Origin: Alistipes sp.
GTDB lineage: Bacteria > Bacteroidota > Bacteroidia > Bacteroidales > Rikenellaceae
DNA length: 64,000 nucleotides
Reading direction: 5' to 3'
Assembly: GCA_022767745.1 (NCBI GenBank)
Contig: JALENN010000011.1
Location: 1-64,000 of the forward strand
A program made the position numbers and the translations under genes. The notes beneath the pieces are model-generated. The model was not told the origin of the DNA. It ran no database searches and saw nothing but the letters and a program-made list of their open reading frames with translations. Positions 26,887 through 35,861 of this stretch are shown piece by piece (position 1 is the first letter of the stretch; every line of letters starts with the position of its first letter).

Positions 26887-29061
26887 ATGATGAAAAAAGC
26901 AATACCAGCCATTATGATCGCATCAGCCTTATCGTTGGCTTCGTGCACACAGGTGCAGACACCCGAATCGAGCAGTGTCGAGGGCGTGCTCACCGCCGAG
27001 GAGATCAGCGCCGCACGCTTCACACCCGAAGTGATGTGGAAGATGGGCCGTCTGGGCGAAGTGGCACTCTCGCCCGACGCCGCCATGGCCGTATACACGG
27101 TCACCCGATACGACATGCAGAAGAACTCGGGCACCTCGGTGCTCTACCTGCACGACATGGCCACGGGCGATGAGCGCCCCCTGACCGACGCCTCGTCGAA
27201 CGCCTCGTCGCCGCAATGGAGCAGCAACTCGAAACGCATATACTTCCTTTCTGACCGCAGCGGCTCGATGCAGGTGTGGTCGATGAACCCCGACGGCGGC
27301 GACGTGCGCCAGGTGTCGGACATACACGACGGCATCGACGCCTACGGCGTGGACCCCACCGGGCAGCGGCTCTTCTTCACCAAGAAGGTACAGGCGGCCG
27401 ACCGGCGCTCGTCGGACATATACAAGGATATGGACAAGTCGCAGGCTCGCATCTATGACGACCTGATGTGCCGCCACTGGAACTACTGGGACGAGGGCAT
27501 GTACAGCCACATCTTCATCGCCGAGATACACCCCGAGGGCCTTGTCAACCAAACCGATATCCTGGGCGAGGATGCCGCATGGGACGCTCCCCTGGCGCCC
27601 TACTTCGACGCTACGGAGATAACGTGGAACCCCGACGGCACCAAACTCGCATACACATGCAAGAAACTCACGGGCACGGCCTATGCCGTATCGACCGACT
27701 CCGACATCTACGTCTACGACACGGCCGACGGCTCGACCGTGAACATCAACAAGCCCATGACGGGCGGCGCGGCAACCAATCCCGCCTCGCCTGCGGTCGA
27801 CATGGCCGAGGCCCCGGGCTACGACCGCTACCCCGTATGGTCGCCCGACGGCACGAAGATAGCCTTCCGCTCGATGGCCACGCCCGGATACGAGTCTGAC
27901 AAGGACCGCCTGTTCATCTACGACACCTCCTCGCAGCGCATGACAGACCTCACCGAGAACTTCGACCACAGCGCCCAGAACGTCGTATGGAGCGACAACG
28001 CCAAGCTGCTCTTCATATCGGCCATCGAGGGCACGCAGCAGATCTGCTCGGTAGCCATTCCCGAGTCGGGCAACGGCGCCGACGTCACGGTGGACGTACT
28101 CACGAAGGGCGACCACCACATATCGTCGTTCTGCTACAGCAACGGCAAGTGCGTGGCGACGATCATGACCATCAGCCGCGACAACGAGCTCTTCGCCATG
28201 GATCTCGCCGGCGGCACCAGCAAGCAGATAACCTTCGTCAACAAGGAGATATACGACAACATACGCATGGGCGAGGTGCAGAAGCGATGGGTAACCACCA
28301 CCGACGGCAAGCAGATGCTCACGTGGGTGATCCTGCCGCCCGACTTCGACCCGGCAAAGAAATACCCCACGCTGCTCTACTGCGAGGGCGGCCCGCAGAG
28401 CACCATCACCAACGGCTGGAGCTACCGCTGGAATTTTCAGCTAATGGCAGCTCAGGGCTATGTTGTAGTGGCGCCGAACCGTCGCGGATGCCCCTCGTTC
28501 GGCAGCGAGTGGCGCGAGCAGATCTCGGGAGACTACTCGGGACAGAACATCAAGGACTACCTGGCGGCCATCGACGACGTCGCCCGTGAGCCGTGGTGCG
28601 ACACCGACCACATGGGATGCGTCGGCGCCTCGTACGGCGGATATTCGGTCTACTACCTCGCCGGCCACCACGAGGGCCGCTTCAAGGCCTTCATCTCGCA
28701 CTGCGGAATATTCGACTTCGAGTCGATGTACGGCCAGACCGAGGAGCTCTTCTTCATAAACCACGACTACGGAGGCCCCTACTGGGACAAGGAGAACGCC
28801 ACGGCCATGCGCTCATATGAGAATTCGCCCCACAACTTCGTCGACAAGTGGGACACGCCCATCATGATCATCACGGGCGAGTTCGACTTCAGAATACCCT
28901 ACACGCAGTCGCTCGAGGCATTCACGGCCGCCCGACTCAAGGGTCTCGACGCCCGACTCGTGGAGTTCCAGAACGAGGGGCATCAGGTATTCAAGCCCCA
29001 GAACTCGATGGTATGGAACCGCGAGTTCTTCGGCTGGCTCGACAAGTATCTCAAGGAGTAG
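26887..29061 (+). CDS. S9 family (prolyl oligopeptidase/DPP-type) peptidase, lipoprotein
   Basis: 724 residues from ATG 26887. The signal ends in a lipobox SLASC (Cys20). A seven-bladed propeller region (about 45-450) with SPDG-type repeats (WNPDGTKLAY, WSPDGTKIAFRS) precedes an alpha/beta hydrolase domain with nucleophile Ser582 in GASYGGY, Asp667 in GEFDFRIPY and His699 in NEGHQVF, a complete triad. It should release dipeptides or short peptides at the outer membrane or periplasm; it resembles dipeptidyl peptidase 5-type enzymes, but the subclass is uncertain. An upstream in-frame extension to 26422 is only the shadow of the NUDIX gene. Single gene, closed by a hairpin at 29082-29121. Confidence 0.92.
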   Translation: MMKKAIPAIMIASALSLASCTQVQTPESSSVEGVLTAEEISAARFTPEVMWKMGRLGEVALSPDAAMAVYTVTRYDMQKNSGTSVLYLHDMATGDERPLTDASSNASSPQWSSNSKRIYFLSDRSGSMQVWSMNPDGGDVRQVSDIHDGIDAYGVDPTGQRLFFTKKVQAADRRSSDIYKDMDKSQARIYDDLMCRHWNYWDEGMYSHIFIAEIHPEGLVNQTDILGEDAAWDAPLAPYFDATEITWNPDGTKLAYTCKKLTGTAYAVSTDSDIYVYDTADGSTVNINKPMTGGAATNPASPAVDMAEAPGYDRYPVWSPDGTKIAFRSMATPGYESDKDRLFIYDTSSQRMTDLTENFDHSAQNVVWSDNAKLLFISAIEGTQQICSVAIPESGNGADVTVDVLTKGDHHISSFCYSNGKCVATIMTISRDNELFAMDLAGGTSKQITFVNKEIYDNIRMGEVQKRWVTTTDGKQMLTWVILPPDFDPAKKYPTLLYCEGGPQSTITNGWSYRWNFQLMAAQGYVVVAPNRRGCPSFGSEWREQISGDYSGQNIKDYLAAIDDVAREPWCDTDHMGCVGASYGGYSVYYLAGHHEGRFKAFISHCGIFDFESMYGQTEELFFINHDYGGPYWDKENATAMRSYENSPHNFVDKWDTPIMIITGEFDFRIPYTQSLEAFTAARLKGLDARLVEFQNEGHQVFKPQNSMVWNREFFGWLDKYLKE

Positions 29062-29081
29062 CCGTCACCACGCAGCGGCTC

Positions 29082-29121
29082 AACGGCGGGATCTCCTGCT
29101 CACGCACCGGATCCCGCCGTT
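29082..29121 (+). terminator. Hairpin after the S9 peptidase gene
   Basis: Perfect 12-bp stem AACGGCGGGATC (29082-29093) / GATCCCGCCGTT (29110-29121) with a 16-nt loop. The tail is weak in T (ACTGTCACTTTT), so termination may be partial. Confidence 0.65.
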
Positions 29122-29232
29122 ACTGTCACTTTTGGTGCCGCCGCAAGGCTGCGGACATTGAGCCGACATGGGTGTTCATGATAAAAAAGCGCCCGTTCGT
29201 TGAATTTATTTCCTTTTAAATGCCGACGTTAG

Positions 29233-29240
29233 TACTTTTG
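29233..29240 (+). promoter_or_regulatory. -7 element before the surface-protein operon
   Basis: TACTTTTG (29233-29240) fits TAnnTTTG, 60 nt before the start codon at 29301. The -33 region is T-rich but not a clean TTTG. It is the only promoter candidate I find for the eight-gene unit 29301-39215. Confidence 0.55.
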
Positions 29241-29300
29241 GCCCAAATGCAAACCGGAAAACAGAAGGCGCACGGCAACCGTGCCGTCGCAAAAAGAGAG

Positions 29301-31148
29301 ATGAACAGACTCTTCGCCACCATCATATCGCTTGTCTGCCTCACGGCCGTGTCGTGTTCGACCGAGAAGATCCCGACTGACGTGGAACAAGGGCCCGTCA
29401 CCGTGGCCTTCCGCGCCGACAACGCCGTCACCCGCACACAGATAAACGGCGACGGGCACAGCACCTCGTGGCAGAAAGGCGACCGCATAGCCCTATGGGC
29501 CCGCAACGGGGCGCAGGAGTTCACCCTGGCCAACCAGACATTCAGCATCTTCTACCGCGAGTCGGGAAATACACAGGCATACTTCACATCGACACTCCCG
29601 CAGGCAATGCCCGAGGGACGTTATACCTATTATGCCGCCTACCCGCTGCCCGAAAGCGTAGAGGGGACGCAGGCCACGTTCGCGATACCCGGCGTACAGG
29701 ACGGACGCGTCAGTGGCGGCGCCGACATCATGGTGGCCGTGCCGGCCGAAGCCTCGCAGCTCGGCCCGCTGGAGGCGGATCCCGACCTCTCGCTCACGAT
29801 GCGCCACAAGCTGCACGTACTGCGCTTCTACATTCCCGAAGGACACAATACGCTCGGCGAGCCCGTCGAGCGCATCGTTGTGACCATGCCCCAGAACATA
29901 TCGGGCAAGGCCACGACCGACATAACCGACGCCGGGGCGGCAATGACCCTCGCCGAAGGCAGCAATACGGTCGAGATGCAGCTCGCAAACCCAATCGACG
30001 CCTCAACGGCAGACGGCTACCAATATGCCTGCGCGGCGATATTCCCCTCGGAGCAGTACGGCCCCGACGACGTGATGCAGGTATTACTCTATTCACAGAA
30101 TTATGCCACCTCGGTAGATAACATCTTGCTTGCGGGACGCACCTTTGCCGCAGGACATGTAACACCTGTGTCAATAAAACCTAGCCAGGAAAAACAGATA
30201 AGGCCAAAACTTCGATTCAGAATTGCGACCAACAACCTTGGCGAGGATATTCAGAAAATAACTATTACGGCTCCAGACAATATAAACTGGGATTTATCAG
30301 TAAACGTTCCTGCCTCATACACCTATACTTTCGGAGAAAAAGATATAACCATATCCGCCCCCAAAGGAAATACGATTGGAGCAGACGATTATTTTGAATT
30401 TGCATTTTACAACAAAGCAGACATTGAAATTTTAGAAGGCAAAACAATTACAGTAACGTATGAATCGCAGAGTGCTATCGTAACTAGTATGGTAACGATC
30501 CCAGCAGGAGCCTCGACGAGTAATCCTGCCACGATAAACCTTGATGTTCCATATCTTTATTATGAAGATTTCTCGTCGTTGAGTTCATCATTTGAGAACC
30601 ATACAGAACACACGGTTTCTGACAGCGGAAATCCTGATGCAATATGGCTAAACGATTATGGATTGAATGAATGGAGTGGCGCACGTATAGGCGGCAAGAC
30701 TGATATCGGAATACGCATATGTTGCCGCTACGAATCGGGAATGTGGGTCAAAGCAATATACAGAGGCCGCGTGGATTCGGCTCCTATGGCTGCTATCAAA
30801 AAAGGCAAAAACGTGAAGGTTCGCGTCTACTTTGACTACTCAAGCGCACAAAGTCATAATAACGGCCAAACGACCTACTGGGCCGGGACGACTACAAATA
30901 CCGATAAATTGAAAGGTGATACTGACATTGAAAACATAATTATTCAAGAAACTGCAATTGATAGAGACTTTGATATCAGCGAAACAGACAAGTCGTATGA
31001 GACGCGCCACACCAATTCATATGATGCAACATGTGGTCCGGAATCGCGCCTAAGTTGGAGAGTGGGGACAAACCGTGGTGGAGAATTTGGCAGTAATGGA
31101 AACTATTGGCTATATATCGACAACATACGAGTACAGATAGTAAAGTAA
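29301..31148 (+). CDS. Fimbrillin-like (Mfa-type) lipoprotein with unusual C-terminal module
   Basis: 615 residues from ATG 29301, preceded by an AGAG-rich site; lipobox TAVSC gives Cys19. Residues about 25-290 match the fimbrillin/Mfa-like pattern seen in Bacteroidetes pilins: TRTQINGDGHSTSWQKGDRI, a YTYYAAYPLP segment, then an MRHKLHVLRFYIP strand. Residues about 300-415 form an unknown beta-rich domain, and the rest (YYEDFSSLSSSFENHTEH and on) looks like a jelly-roll of unknown family. DNA composition changes sharply near 30080: before it a 60-base line such as 29761-29820 is 41/60 G+C, after it 30361-30420 is 21/60. This suggests that the C-terminal part has a different origin. First gene of the eight-gene operon. 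Confidence 0.75.
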   Translation: MNRLFATIISLVCLTAVSCSTEKIPTDVEQGPVTVAFRADNAVTRTQINGDGHSTSWQKGDRIALWARNGAQEFTLANQTFSIFYRESGNTQAYFTSTLPQAMPEGRYTYYAAYPLPESVEGTQATFAIPGVQDGRVSGGADIMVAVPAEASQLGPLEADPDLSLTMRHKLHVLRFYIPEGHNTLGEPVERIVVTMPQNISGKATTDITDAGAAMTLAEGSNTVEMQLANPIDASTADGYQYACAAIFPSEQYGPDDVMQVLLYSQNYATSVDNILLAGRTFAAGHVTPVSIKPSQEKQIRPKLRFRIATNNLGEDIQKITITAPDNINWDLSVNVPASYTYTFGEKDITISAPKGNTIGADDYFEFAFYNKADIEILEGKTITVTYESQSAIVTSMVTIPAGASTSNPATINLDVPYLYYEDFSSLSSSFENHTEHTVSDSGNPDAIWLNDYGLNEWSGARIGGKTDIGIRICCRYESGMWVKAIYRGRVDSAPMAAIKKGKNVKVRVYFDYSSAQSHNNGQTTYWAGTTTNTDKLKGDTDIENIIIQETAIDRDFDISETDKSYETRHTNSYDATCGPESRLSWRVGTNRGGEFGSNGNYWLYIDNIRVQIVK

Positions 31149-31187
31149 AATAACGAATTGCAAATTGAGAATAAAAACCTTGGAGTG

Positions 31188-31931
31188 ATGAAACTTATAA
31201 AAGCATCAATCATGCTTCTGGCGCTCGCCTCCGCGGTGTCATGCAACAAAACCGAGGCCCCGGAAAAGGGCAAGGGCAGCGTAGCCTTCGCCGTGCAAAC
31301 GCAGACAGAGGTTACCGATGTTACGCGAAGCAACATCTCCGACATAACGGCATTACCCGATACGGGGAACTTCACGCTCTCTATCACGGACTCGAAGAAG
31401 CAGACCGTATGGAGCGGCAAGTTGGACCAAATGACGGGAGAATACACACTCGACGCAGGTTCCTACACTGCGACAGCCCAATATGGCGACATCGCGACCG
31501 AAGGCTTCGACAAACCCTGCTTTACGGGCAACACGGCCTTCACCATTGAGGGCGGCGACAACAAGAGCGTCTCGATACCCGTAACCCTGTCCAATGCCAT
31601 CGTGAAGGTCGCATGCACCGAGATGTTCGAGAAGTACTATCCCGACTACTCGTTCAAGATAACCACGGCGGCAGGCACCGTGATCGACTTCCCGAAGGGT
31701 GAAAACCGCGGCGCGTTTATCGACGCCTACAAGTTCACCATCGACGGCACGCTCACCAACCAGGGCGGCAGCGAGAAGACCTTCAGCAAGACCTACGAGT
31801 CGGGCATCAACCCCGCCACGTGCTATACGGTTACCTTCGACGCCTCGAACGTGGGAGGCGCCGACGTCACCATAACCTTCAACGACACAACCGAAACGGT
31901 CGACCTCGGCGATATCGAGCTCAACGACTGA
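31188..31931 (+). CDS. DUF4493 family lipoprotein
   Basis: 247 residues from ATG 31188, with TTGGAG just upstream; this start keeps a standard lipoprotein signal (ALASAVSC, Cys19), unlike the in-frame ATG at 31158. The body matches DUF4493: KGSVAFAV start, a TRSN segment, LDAGSYTATAQYGD, a CFTGNTAFTIEGGDNKSVSI strand and a SNAIVKVACTEMFEKYYPDY core. The domain occurs in Bacteroidetes surface lipoproteins, often in tandem genes beside PCMD-domain proteins, as here. Function unknown. High-GC composition through its whole length. Lies 39 nt after the fimbrillin-like gene. Confidence 0.8.
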   Translation: MKLIKASIMLLALASAVSCNKTEAPEKGKGSVAFAVQTQTEVTDVTRSNISDITALPDTGNFTLSITDSKKQTVWSGKLDQMTGEYTLDAGSYTATAQYGDIATEGFDKPCFTGNTAFTIEGGDNKSVSIPVTLSNAIVKVACTEMFEKYYPDYSFKITTAAGTVIDFPKGENRGAFIDAYKFTIDGTLTNQGGSEKTFSKTYESGINPATCYTVTFDASNVGGADVTITFNDTTETVDLGDIELND

Positions 31932-31958
31932 CACAAGGCCGAAAAAAACAAGTCAATT

Positions 31959-33206
31959 ATGAAAAGGATACTACTCATGATGGCGATCGCACTGGTCGCA
32001 TGCGGCTCCTGCAAGAAGGAGAAGTTCAACTACGGCGGCACGGGGACGGCCATGGGAACGCTCTCGTTCAGCGGGCTTGCCATCGAAGTGTCGGATGAGA
32101 CGCTGCCCATAGCTGCGGCCCCGACACGCGCCTCGGCCGACATGTATGCCGTTTACATCGACGACGCCGAGGGTGTGCGCCACCTCTCGACCACCTACGG
32201 CGAGCTGCAGGAGAACATCGAGCTGCCGGCAGGCTCCTACACCCTAACCGTACAGTCGTCGAAGGAGATCCCCACGGCCGAGTTCGAGAGCCCCGTCTAC
32301 GGCACCACCAAGGAGTTCACCATCGAGGCCGGCAAGACCACCGAGCTGGGGACACTCACCTGCTCGCTGCTGCAGTGCAAGGTATCGGTATCGTACAACG
32401 ACGACTTCCTTGCCATGGTAACGGGCGAAGGCGCCACGACAGTGGAGCTTACCGCCGGCTCGCCGCTCGAATACAAGATGACCTACACGCCCGACGAGGG
32501 CCCCAAATACGAGAAGCGCAACGGCTACTTCGCCGTGAGCGGCACCACGCTCACCGTAACCTTCCGCGGCCAGATCGCAGGCAAGACGCAGCGCATGACC
32601 AAGACTTTCACCGGCGTGGCCCCCAAGCAGTGGCGCCAGATAACCTTCGTGCAGAAGATCGACGAGGAGGGCGATGCCACGTTCGACATCACCATCTCGG
32701 ACTACGTCGAGGACGAGACGCTCGACAACGACGTGGCCGGCGATGAGGAGATCATCGGCAGCGACCCCAACGCCCCGGCGGGCGACGGCGGCATAAAGCT
32801 CGTCAGCACATGCGACATAGACATTACGCAGCCCATCGTTGTTCCTCCTGGAGAAAACGATCCTTTCACTCTCACAATGGATGCCATAGTCCCCAACGGC
32901 GTAAGAAAATTCACCGTGGAGGTCTCATCAACAGAACCGCTGTTTATATCAGCACTCAGCGACATCAACGGCGGCAGTACAACACTCGATCTGGTAAATC
33001 CATCAGATGGCGCCATAGACGTTTTCACAACGCTCATACCATTCCCCTACGGAGACAAGGTTAAAAATCAGACTCAGATACCGTTTGATCTTAGCGCCGC
33101 AAAGGGTCCCATCTCAGCCTTCAAGGGAACGCACACGTTCACGATGGTCGTCATCGACAACACCGGCTGCCGTAACGAGATACCCGTAGTACTTGTCGTA
33201 GAATAA
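31959..33206 (+). CDS. DUF4493 family lipoprotein with extra C-terminal domain
   Basis: 415 residues; signal with Cys15 or Cys18 as lipid site (LVACGSC). Residues about 30-250 are a clear DUF4493 domain: GTLSFSGLAIEV, TRASADMYAVYIDDAEG, YGELQENIELPAGSYTL, SPVYGTTKEFTIEAGKT, CKVSVSYNDDF. An acidic linker with GSDPNAPAGDGG leads into a separate C-terminal domain (about 285-415). The DNA for that domain (about 32815-33110) is lower in GC (29/60 for 32821-32880 against 41/60 for 32761-32820). Same operon, 27 nt after the previous gene. Probably surface exposed; role unknown. Confidence 0.8.
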   Translation: MKRILLMMAIALVACGSCKKEKFNYGGTGTAMGTLSFSGLAIEVSDETLPIAAAPTRASADMYAVYIDDAEGVRHLSTTYGELQENIELPAGSYTLTVQSSKEIPTAEFESPVYGTTKEFTIEAGKTTELGTLTCSLLQCKVSVSYNDDFLAMVTGEGATTVELTAGSPLEYKMTYTPDEGPKYEKRNGYFAVSGTTLTVTFRGQIAGKTQRMTKTFTGVAPKQWRQITFVQKIDEEGDATFDITISDYVEDETLDNDVAGDEEIIGSDPNAPAGDGGIKLVSTCDIDITQPIVVPPGENDPFTLTMDAIVPNGVRKFTVEVSSTEPLFISALSDINGGSTTLDLVNPSDGAIDVFTTLIPFPYGDKVKNQTQIPFDLSAAKGPISAFKGTHTFTMVVIDNTGCRNEIPVVLVVE

Positions 33207-33219
33207 AGTTGTTCAGCAG

Positions 33220-35070
33220 ATGAAAACGAGATTGAAACTCATCATACCGCTGGTGGCAGCCATAGCCTCGGCTGCATGCAGCAAGTACGCCGACGACCAG
33301 AGCGCGACAGGCGCCCTCACGCTCCGCATCGTGATGCCCGAGCAGAGCGAACAGCAGGCCGCCGCGACGACGCCCACGCGAGCCATGAGCCAGGACGAAC
33401 TGCTCAACTCGACCGTCGTAAAGATCTACAACGGCGACTTCACGGGCCTTGTCCGCGAGTTTGCCTATTCGGATATGACCGGCCCGATATACCTGCCCGC
33501 CGAGAGCTACCGCATCGACGTCCATGCAGGCGAGGAGGCCAAGGCCAAGCCCGCCGTGGCCTCGTTCGACCAGAAGAGCTACAAGGGCTCGCAGGAGTTC
33601 ACCGTGACGGCCGGCACCACCACGACCGTACAGGTTGCCGCATCGGTCAGCAACGCCATCACGGCCGTGACCTTCGACGAGACCGTCCCCGCCACCTTCA
33701 CCGACTACAAGTTCACGATAGGACTCGACGCCGAGGATGCCGCACAGCAGCTCGTATATACGGCCGCGAACGCCGGCGCCGAGGGGTACTTCATCGCCTC
33801 GGGATTCGAGCCGTCGCTCTACTGGACATTCTCGGGCACCCGCATAGACGGGTCGGAGCCCTTCACCAAGAGCGGCGAGATCGCCGCCGTGGAGCCCGGC
33901 AAGAAGTACACGATGAACATCAAGTACACGAACCGCAACGGGGAGCTGGCTTTTGACCTCGTCGTAGACACCTCGACCGACGAAATCGATGACGAGATAA
34001 TCTTCGAGCCCGTCTCGACAGGACTCTCAGCCTCGAGCGCATACGAGATATGGGCGGGCCATGCCACCGTTCACGCCGACGTCGACGAGACGGAGTACGG
34101 CACCGAGAACATCTTCTTCGAATACCGCCCGTCGGTATCAGAAGGCGAGTGGAGCCGTATAGCCGCCACGCGCGACGAGGAAGGCGTCTACAGCACCGTA
34201 CTGAAGGCCCTCACCCCCGAGACCGAATACGAATACCGCCTACTTGTACCTGATCCGCAGACCAAGGAACCCACAGTTGCAGGTTCTTCTCTCACATTTA
34301 CCACCGAGGCGGCTCCGGCAATTCCCAACGGAGGCTTTGAAACCATATCGAAGACTGAATCTAGCAAATTTTACTCATTCTACAATCCGGCCTCGGAAAT
34401 AGCTGCCGACCAAACCAAATGGTGGGATTCGGGAAATGCCGGATCGACATACAGTATCAGCACAACAACCATCACCGATCCCGACACCTCGGTATTCAAG
34501 GAAGGAGCGCAATCGGTACGCCTACACTCGGAAACCGTTATGAGCGTCAAATTTGCCGCCGGAAATATCTTCTGCGGTGAGTTTGCCGGCGTAGACGGTA
34601 CAAACGGCAGAGTAAACTTCGGAAGACCGTTTTCGGGCCGCCCTACGGCTCTGCGATTTTGGGTAAAATATATTGGAGGCAAAGTTGACAAAGCCGGAGG
34701 TCCCGAAGGCAGCGCACTAACTACTTCAGACTTCGACAAAGGACAAATAAAGTTCGCGCTCGGCACATGGGACAACAAGAAATACGGAGGGTCGGCATCA
34801 TGCCCCGTACAGGTATATACCGCCGACAAAAGCACTTTTTGGGACATTAGTTCGATTGACGGTACCATAGCCTATGCCGACATCATATTGCAGGGAGATG
34901 GCAGTGAGGGCGAATGGCAACAGGTAACTCTGACTCTCGACTACAAAGATGAAACTGCCATTCCGAAGTATATTATCATTTCGGCTGCAGCCAGCATGTA
35001 TGGAGACTATTTTGCCGGCAGCTCGGGAAGCCGTATGTGGCTCGACGGCATGGAACTCATATACGAATAG
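33220..35070 (+). CDS. DUF4493-PCMD domain surface lipoprotein
   Basis: 616 residues; lipobox IASAAC (Cys20). Residues about 28-265 form a DUF4493 domain, about 270-365 a fibronectin III-like linker (ALTPETEYEYRLLVPDP), and about 370-616 a PCMD domain (putative carbohydrate metabolism domain): NGGFETISKTESSKFYSFYN, KWWDSGNAGS, VKFAAGNIFCGEF, VNFGRPFSGRPTALRFWVKY, MWLDGMELIYE. The PCMD part is a clear paralogue of the one encoded at 36703-38304. DNA of this part (from about 34240) is lower in GC than the first two thirds. 13 nt after the previous gene. Confidence 0.82.
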   Translation: MKTRLKLIIPLVAAIASAACSKYADDQSATGALTLRIVMPEQSEQQAAATTPTRAMSQDELLNSTVVKIYNGDFTGLVREFAYSDMTGPIYLPAESYRIDVHAGEEAKAKPAVASFDQKSYKGSQEFTVTAGTTTTVQVAASVSNAITAVTFDETVPATFTDYKFTIGLDAEDAAQQLVYTAANAGAEGYFIASGFEPSLYWTFSGTRIDGSEPFTKSGEIAAVEPGKKYTMNIKYTNRNGELAFDLVVDTSTDEIDDEIIFEPVSTGLSASSAYEIWAGHATVHADVDETEYGTENIFFEYRPSVSEGEWSRIAATRDEEGVYSTVLKALTPETEYEYRLLVPDPQTKEPTVAGSSLTFTTEAAPAIPNGGFETISKTESSKFYSFYNPASEIAADQTKWWDSGNAGSTYSISTTTITDPDTSVFKEGAQSVRLHSETVMSVKFAAGNIFCGEFAGVDGTNGRVNFGRPFSGRPTALRFWVKYIGGKVDKAGGPEGSALTTSDFDKGQIKFALGTWDNKKYGGSASCPVQVYTADKSTFWDISSIDGTIAYADIILQGDGSEGEWQQVTLTLDYKDETAIPKYIIISAAASMYGDYFAGSSGSRMWLDGMELIYE

Positions 35071-35075
35071 GCTAC

Positions 35076-35091
35076 GGGGGCCGCGGCCCCC
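35076..35091. repeat. Perfect 16-nt GC palindrome between two operon genes
   Basis: GGGGGCCGCGGCCCCC, self-complementary over all 16 nt, lies 5 nt after one stop codon and 19 nt before the next start. There is no T tract, so it is not an obvious terminator; it could be an mRNA-stabilising or processing hairpin. Confidence 0.6.
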
Positions 35092-35110
35092 GAAACACCG
35101 CAACAGACAC

Positions 35111-35848
35111 ATGTTACGACAAAGGATACTGACACTCACAATATTGTTCACCTCACTCGTCGCCTCGGCCACAGCCCAACGCTATGACCGAGGCTTCGAG
35201 CGCAACCCCTCGACCTTCATCGAGAAGGGCACGTGGATGGTGGGCGGCACCGTGGCATACTCCACGCACCGGAACGACAACTACCGTTTCATCATCGTCG
35301 ACGACATAAACTCGAACGGCTACCGCCTCGCGTTCAGCCCCGTATTCTGCTACATGGTGCGCGACAACATGGGCGTGGGCATGCGTTTTTCCTACGGGCG
35401 CAACCTGCTCAAGGTGGACTCGGCCAGCGTGAGCTTCGACGAGATCAACATCAATGTCAAGGACTACTACTCGCTCAGCCACGACTACTCAATGATAGCC
35501 ATCTACCGCAACTACATCCCCCTGGGCGACTCGAAACGTTTCGCCCTCTACAACGAGGTGCAGTTCTCGCTCGGCGGCGGCCAGGCTAAGCTCATCGACG
35601 GCCACGGCGCCAGCATCATCGGCACATACGAGAAGACGAAGCTCGCCTCGATAGGCCTCAGCCCCGGCATGATAGCCTTCGTGAACGACCGCCTGGCGGT
35701 GGAGCTCAACGTCGGCATGCTCGGTCTGAAATATGCCCAGACCGACCAGATACACAACCAGGTGGCGACGGGTTCGCGCCGCGCCTCGCAGATAAATTTC
35801 AAGGTCAACATCCTCGCCATAGGCTTCGGCATGGCGTACTACCTGTAA
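35111..35848 (+). CDS. Predicted outer-membrane beta-barrel protein
   Basis: 245 residues from ATG 35111; this start gives a proper signal peptide (LVASATAQ), while the in-frame ATG at 34949 lies inside the previous gene. The body is a series of short amphipathic strands (WMVGGTVAYSTH, YRLAFSPVFCYMVRD, MGVGMRFSYGRN, NINFKV-type) and ends FGMAYYL, as expected for a small barrel. It is a paralogue of the next gene: both start with a GEW/GTW-MVGG or QVGAQV strand, and share NRSIG/DNMGVG and LSPGMIAF/LHPGIVVF segments. It may be a pore or export platform for the lipoproteins around it; that is inference. Confidence 0.72.
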   Translation: MLRQRILTLTILFTSLVASATAQRYDRGFERNPSTFIEKGTWMVGGTVAYSTHRNDNYRFIIVDDINSNGYRLAFSPVFCYMVRDNMGVGMRFSYGRNLLKVDSASVSFDEININVKDYYSLSHDYSMIAIYRNYIPLGDSKRFALYNEVQFSLGGGQAKLIDGHGASIIGTYEKTKLASIGLSPGMIAFVNDRLAVELNVGMLGLKYAQTDQIHNQVATGSRRASQINFKVNILAIGFGMAYYL

Positions 35849-35861
35849 CACGTTTCCGATC

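Noticed and set aside
26820..27134. N-terminal extension of the NUDIX protein by 105 codons
   Set aside because: It overlaps the divergent peptidase gene and lies upstream of the -7 element at 26856-26863.
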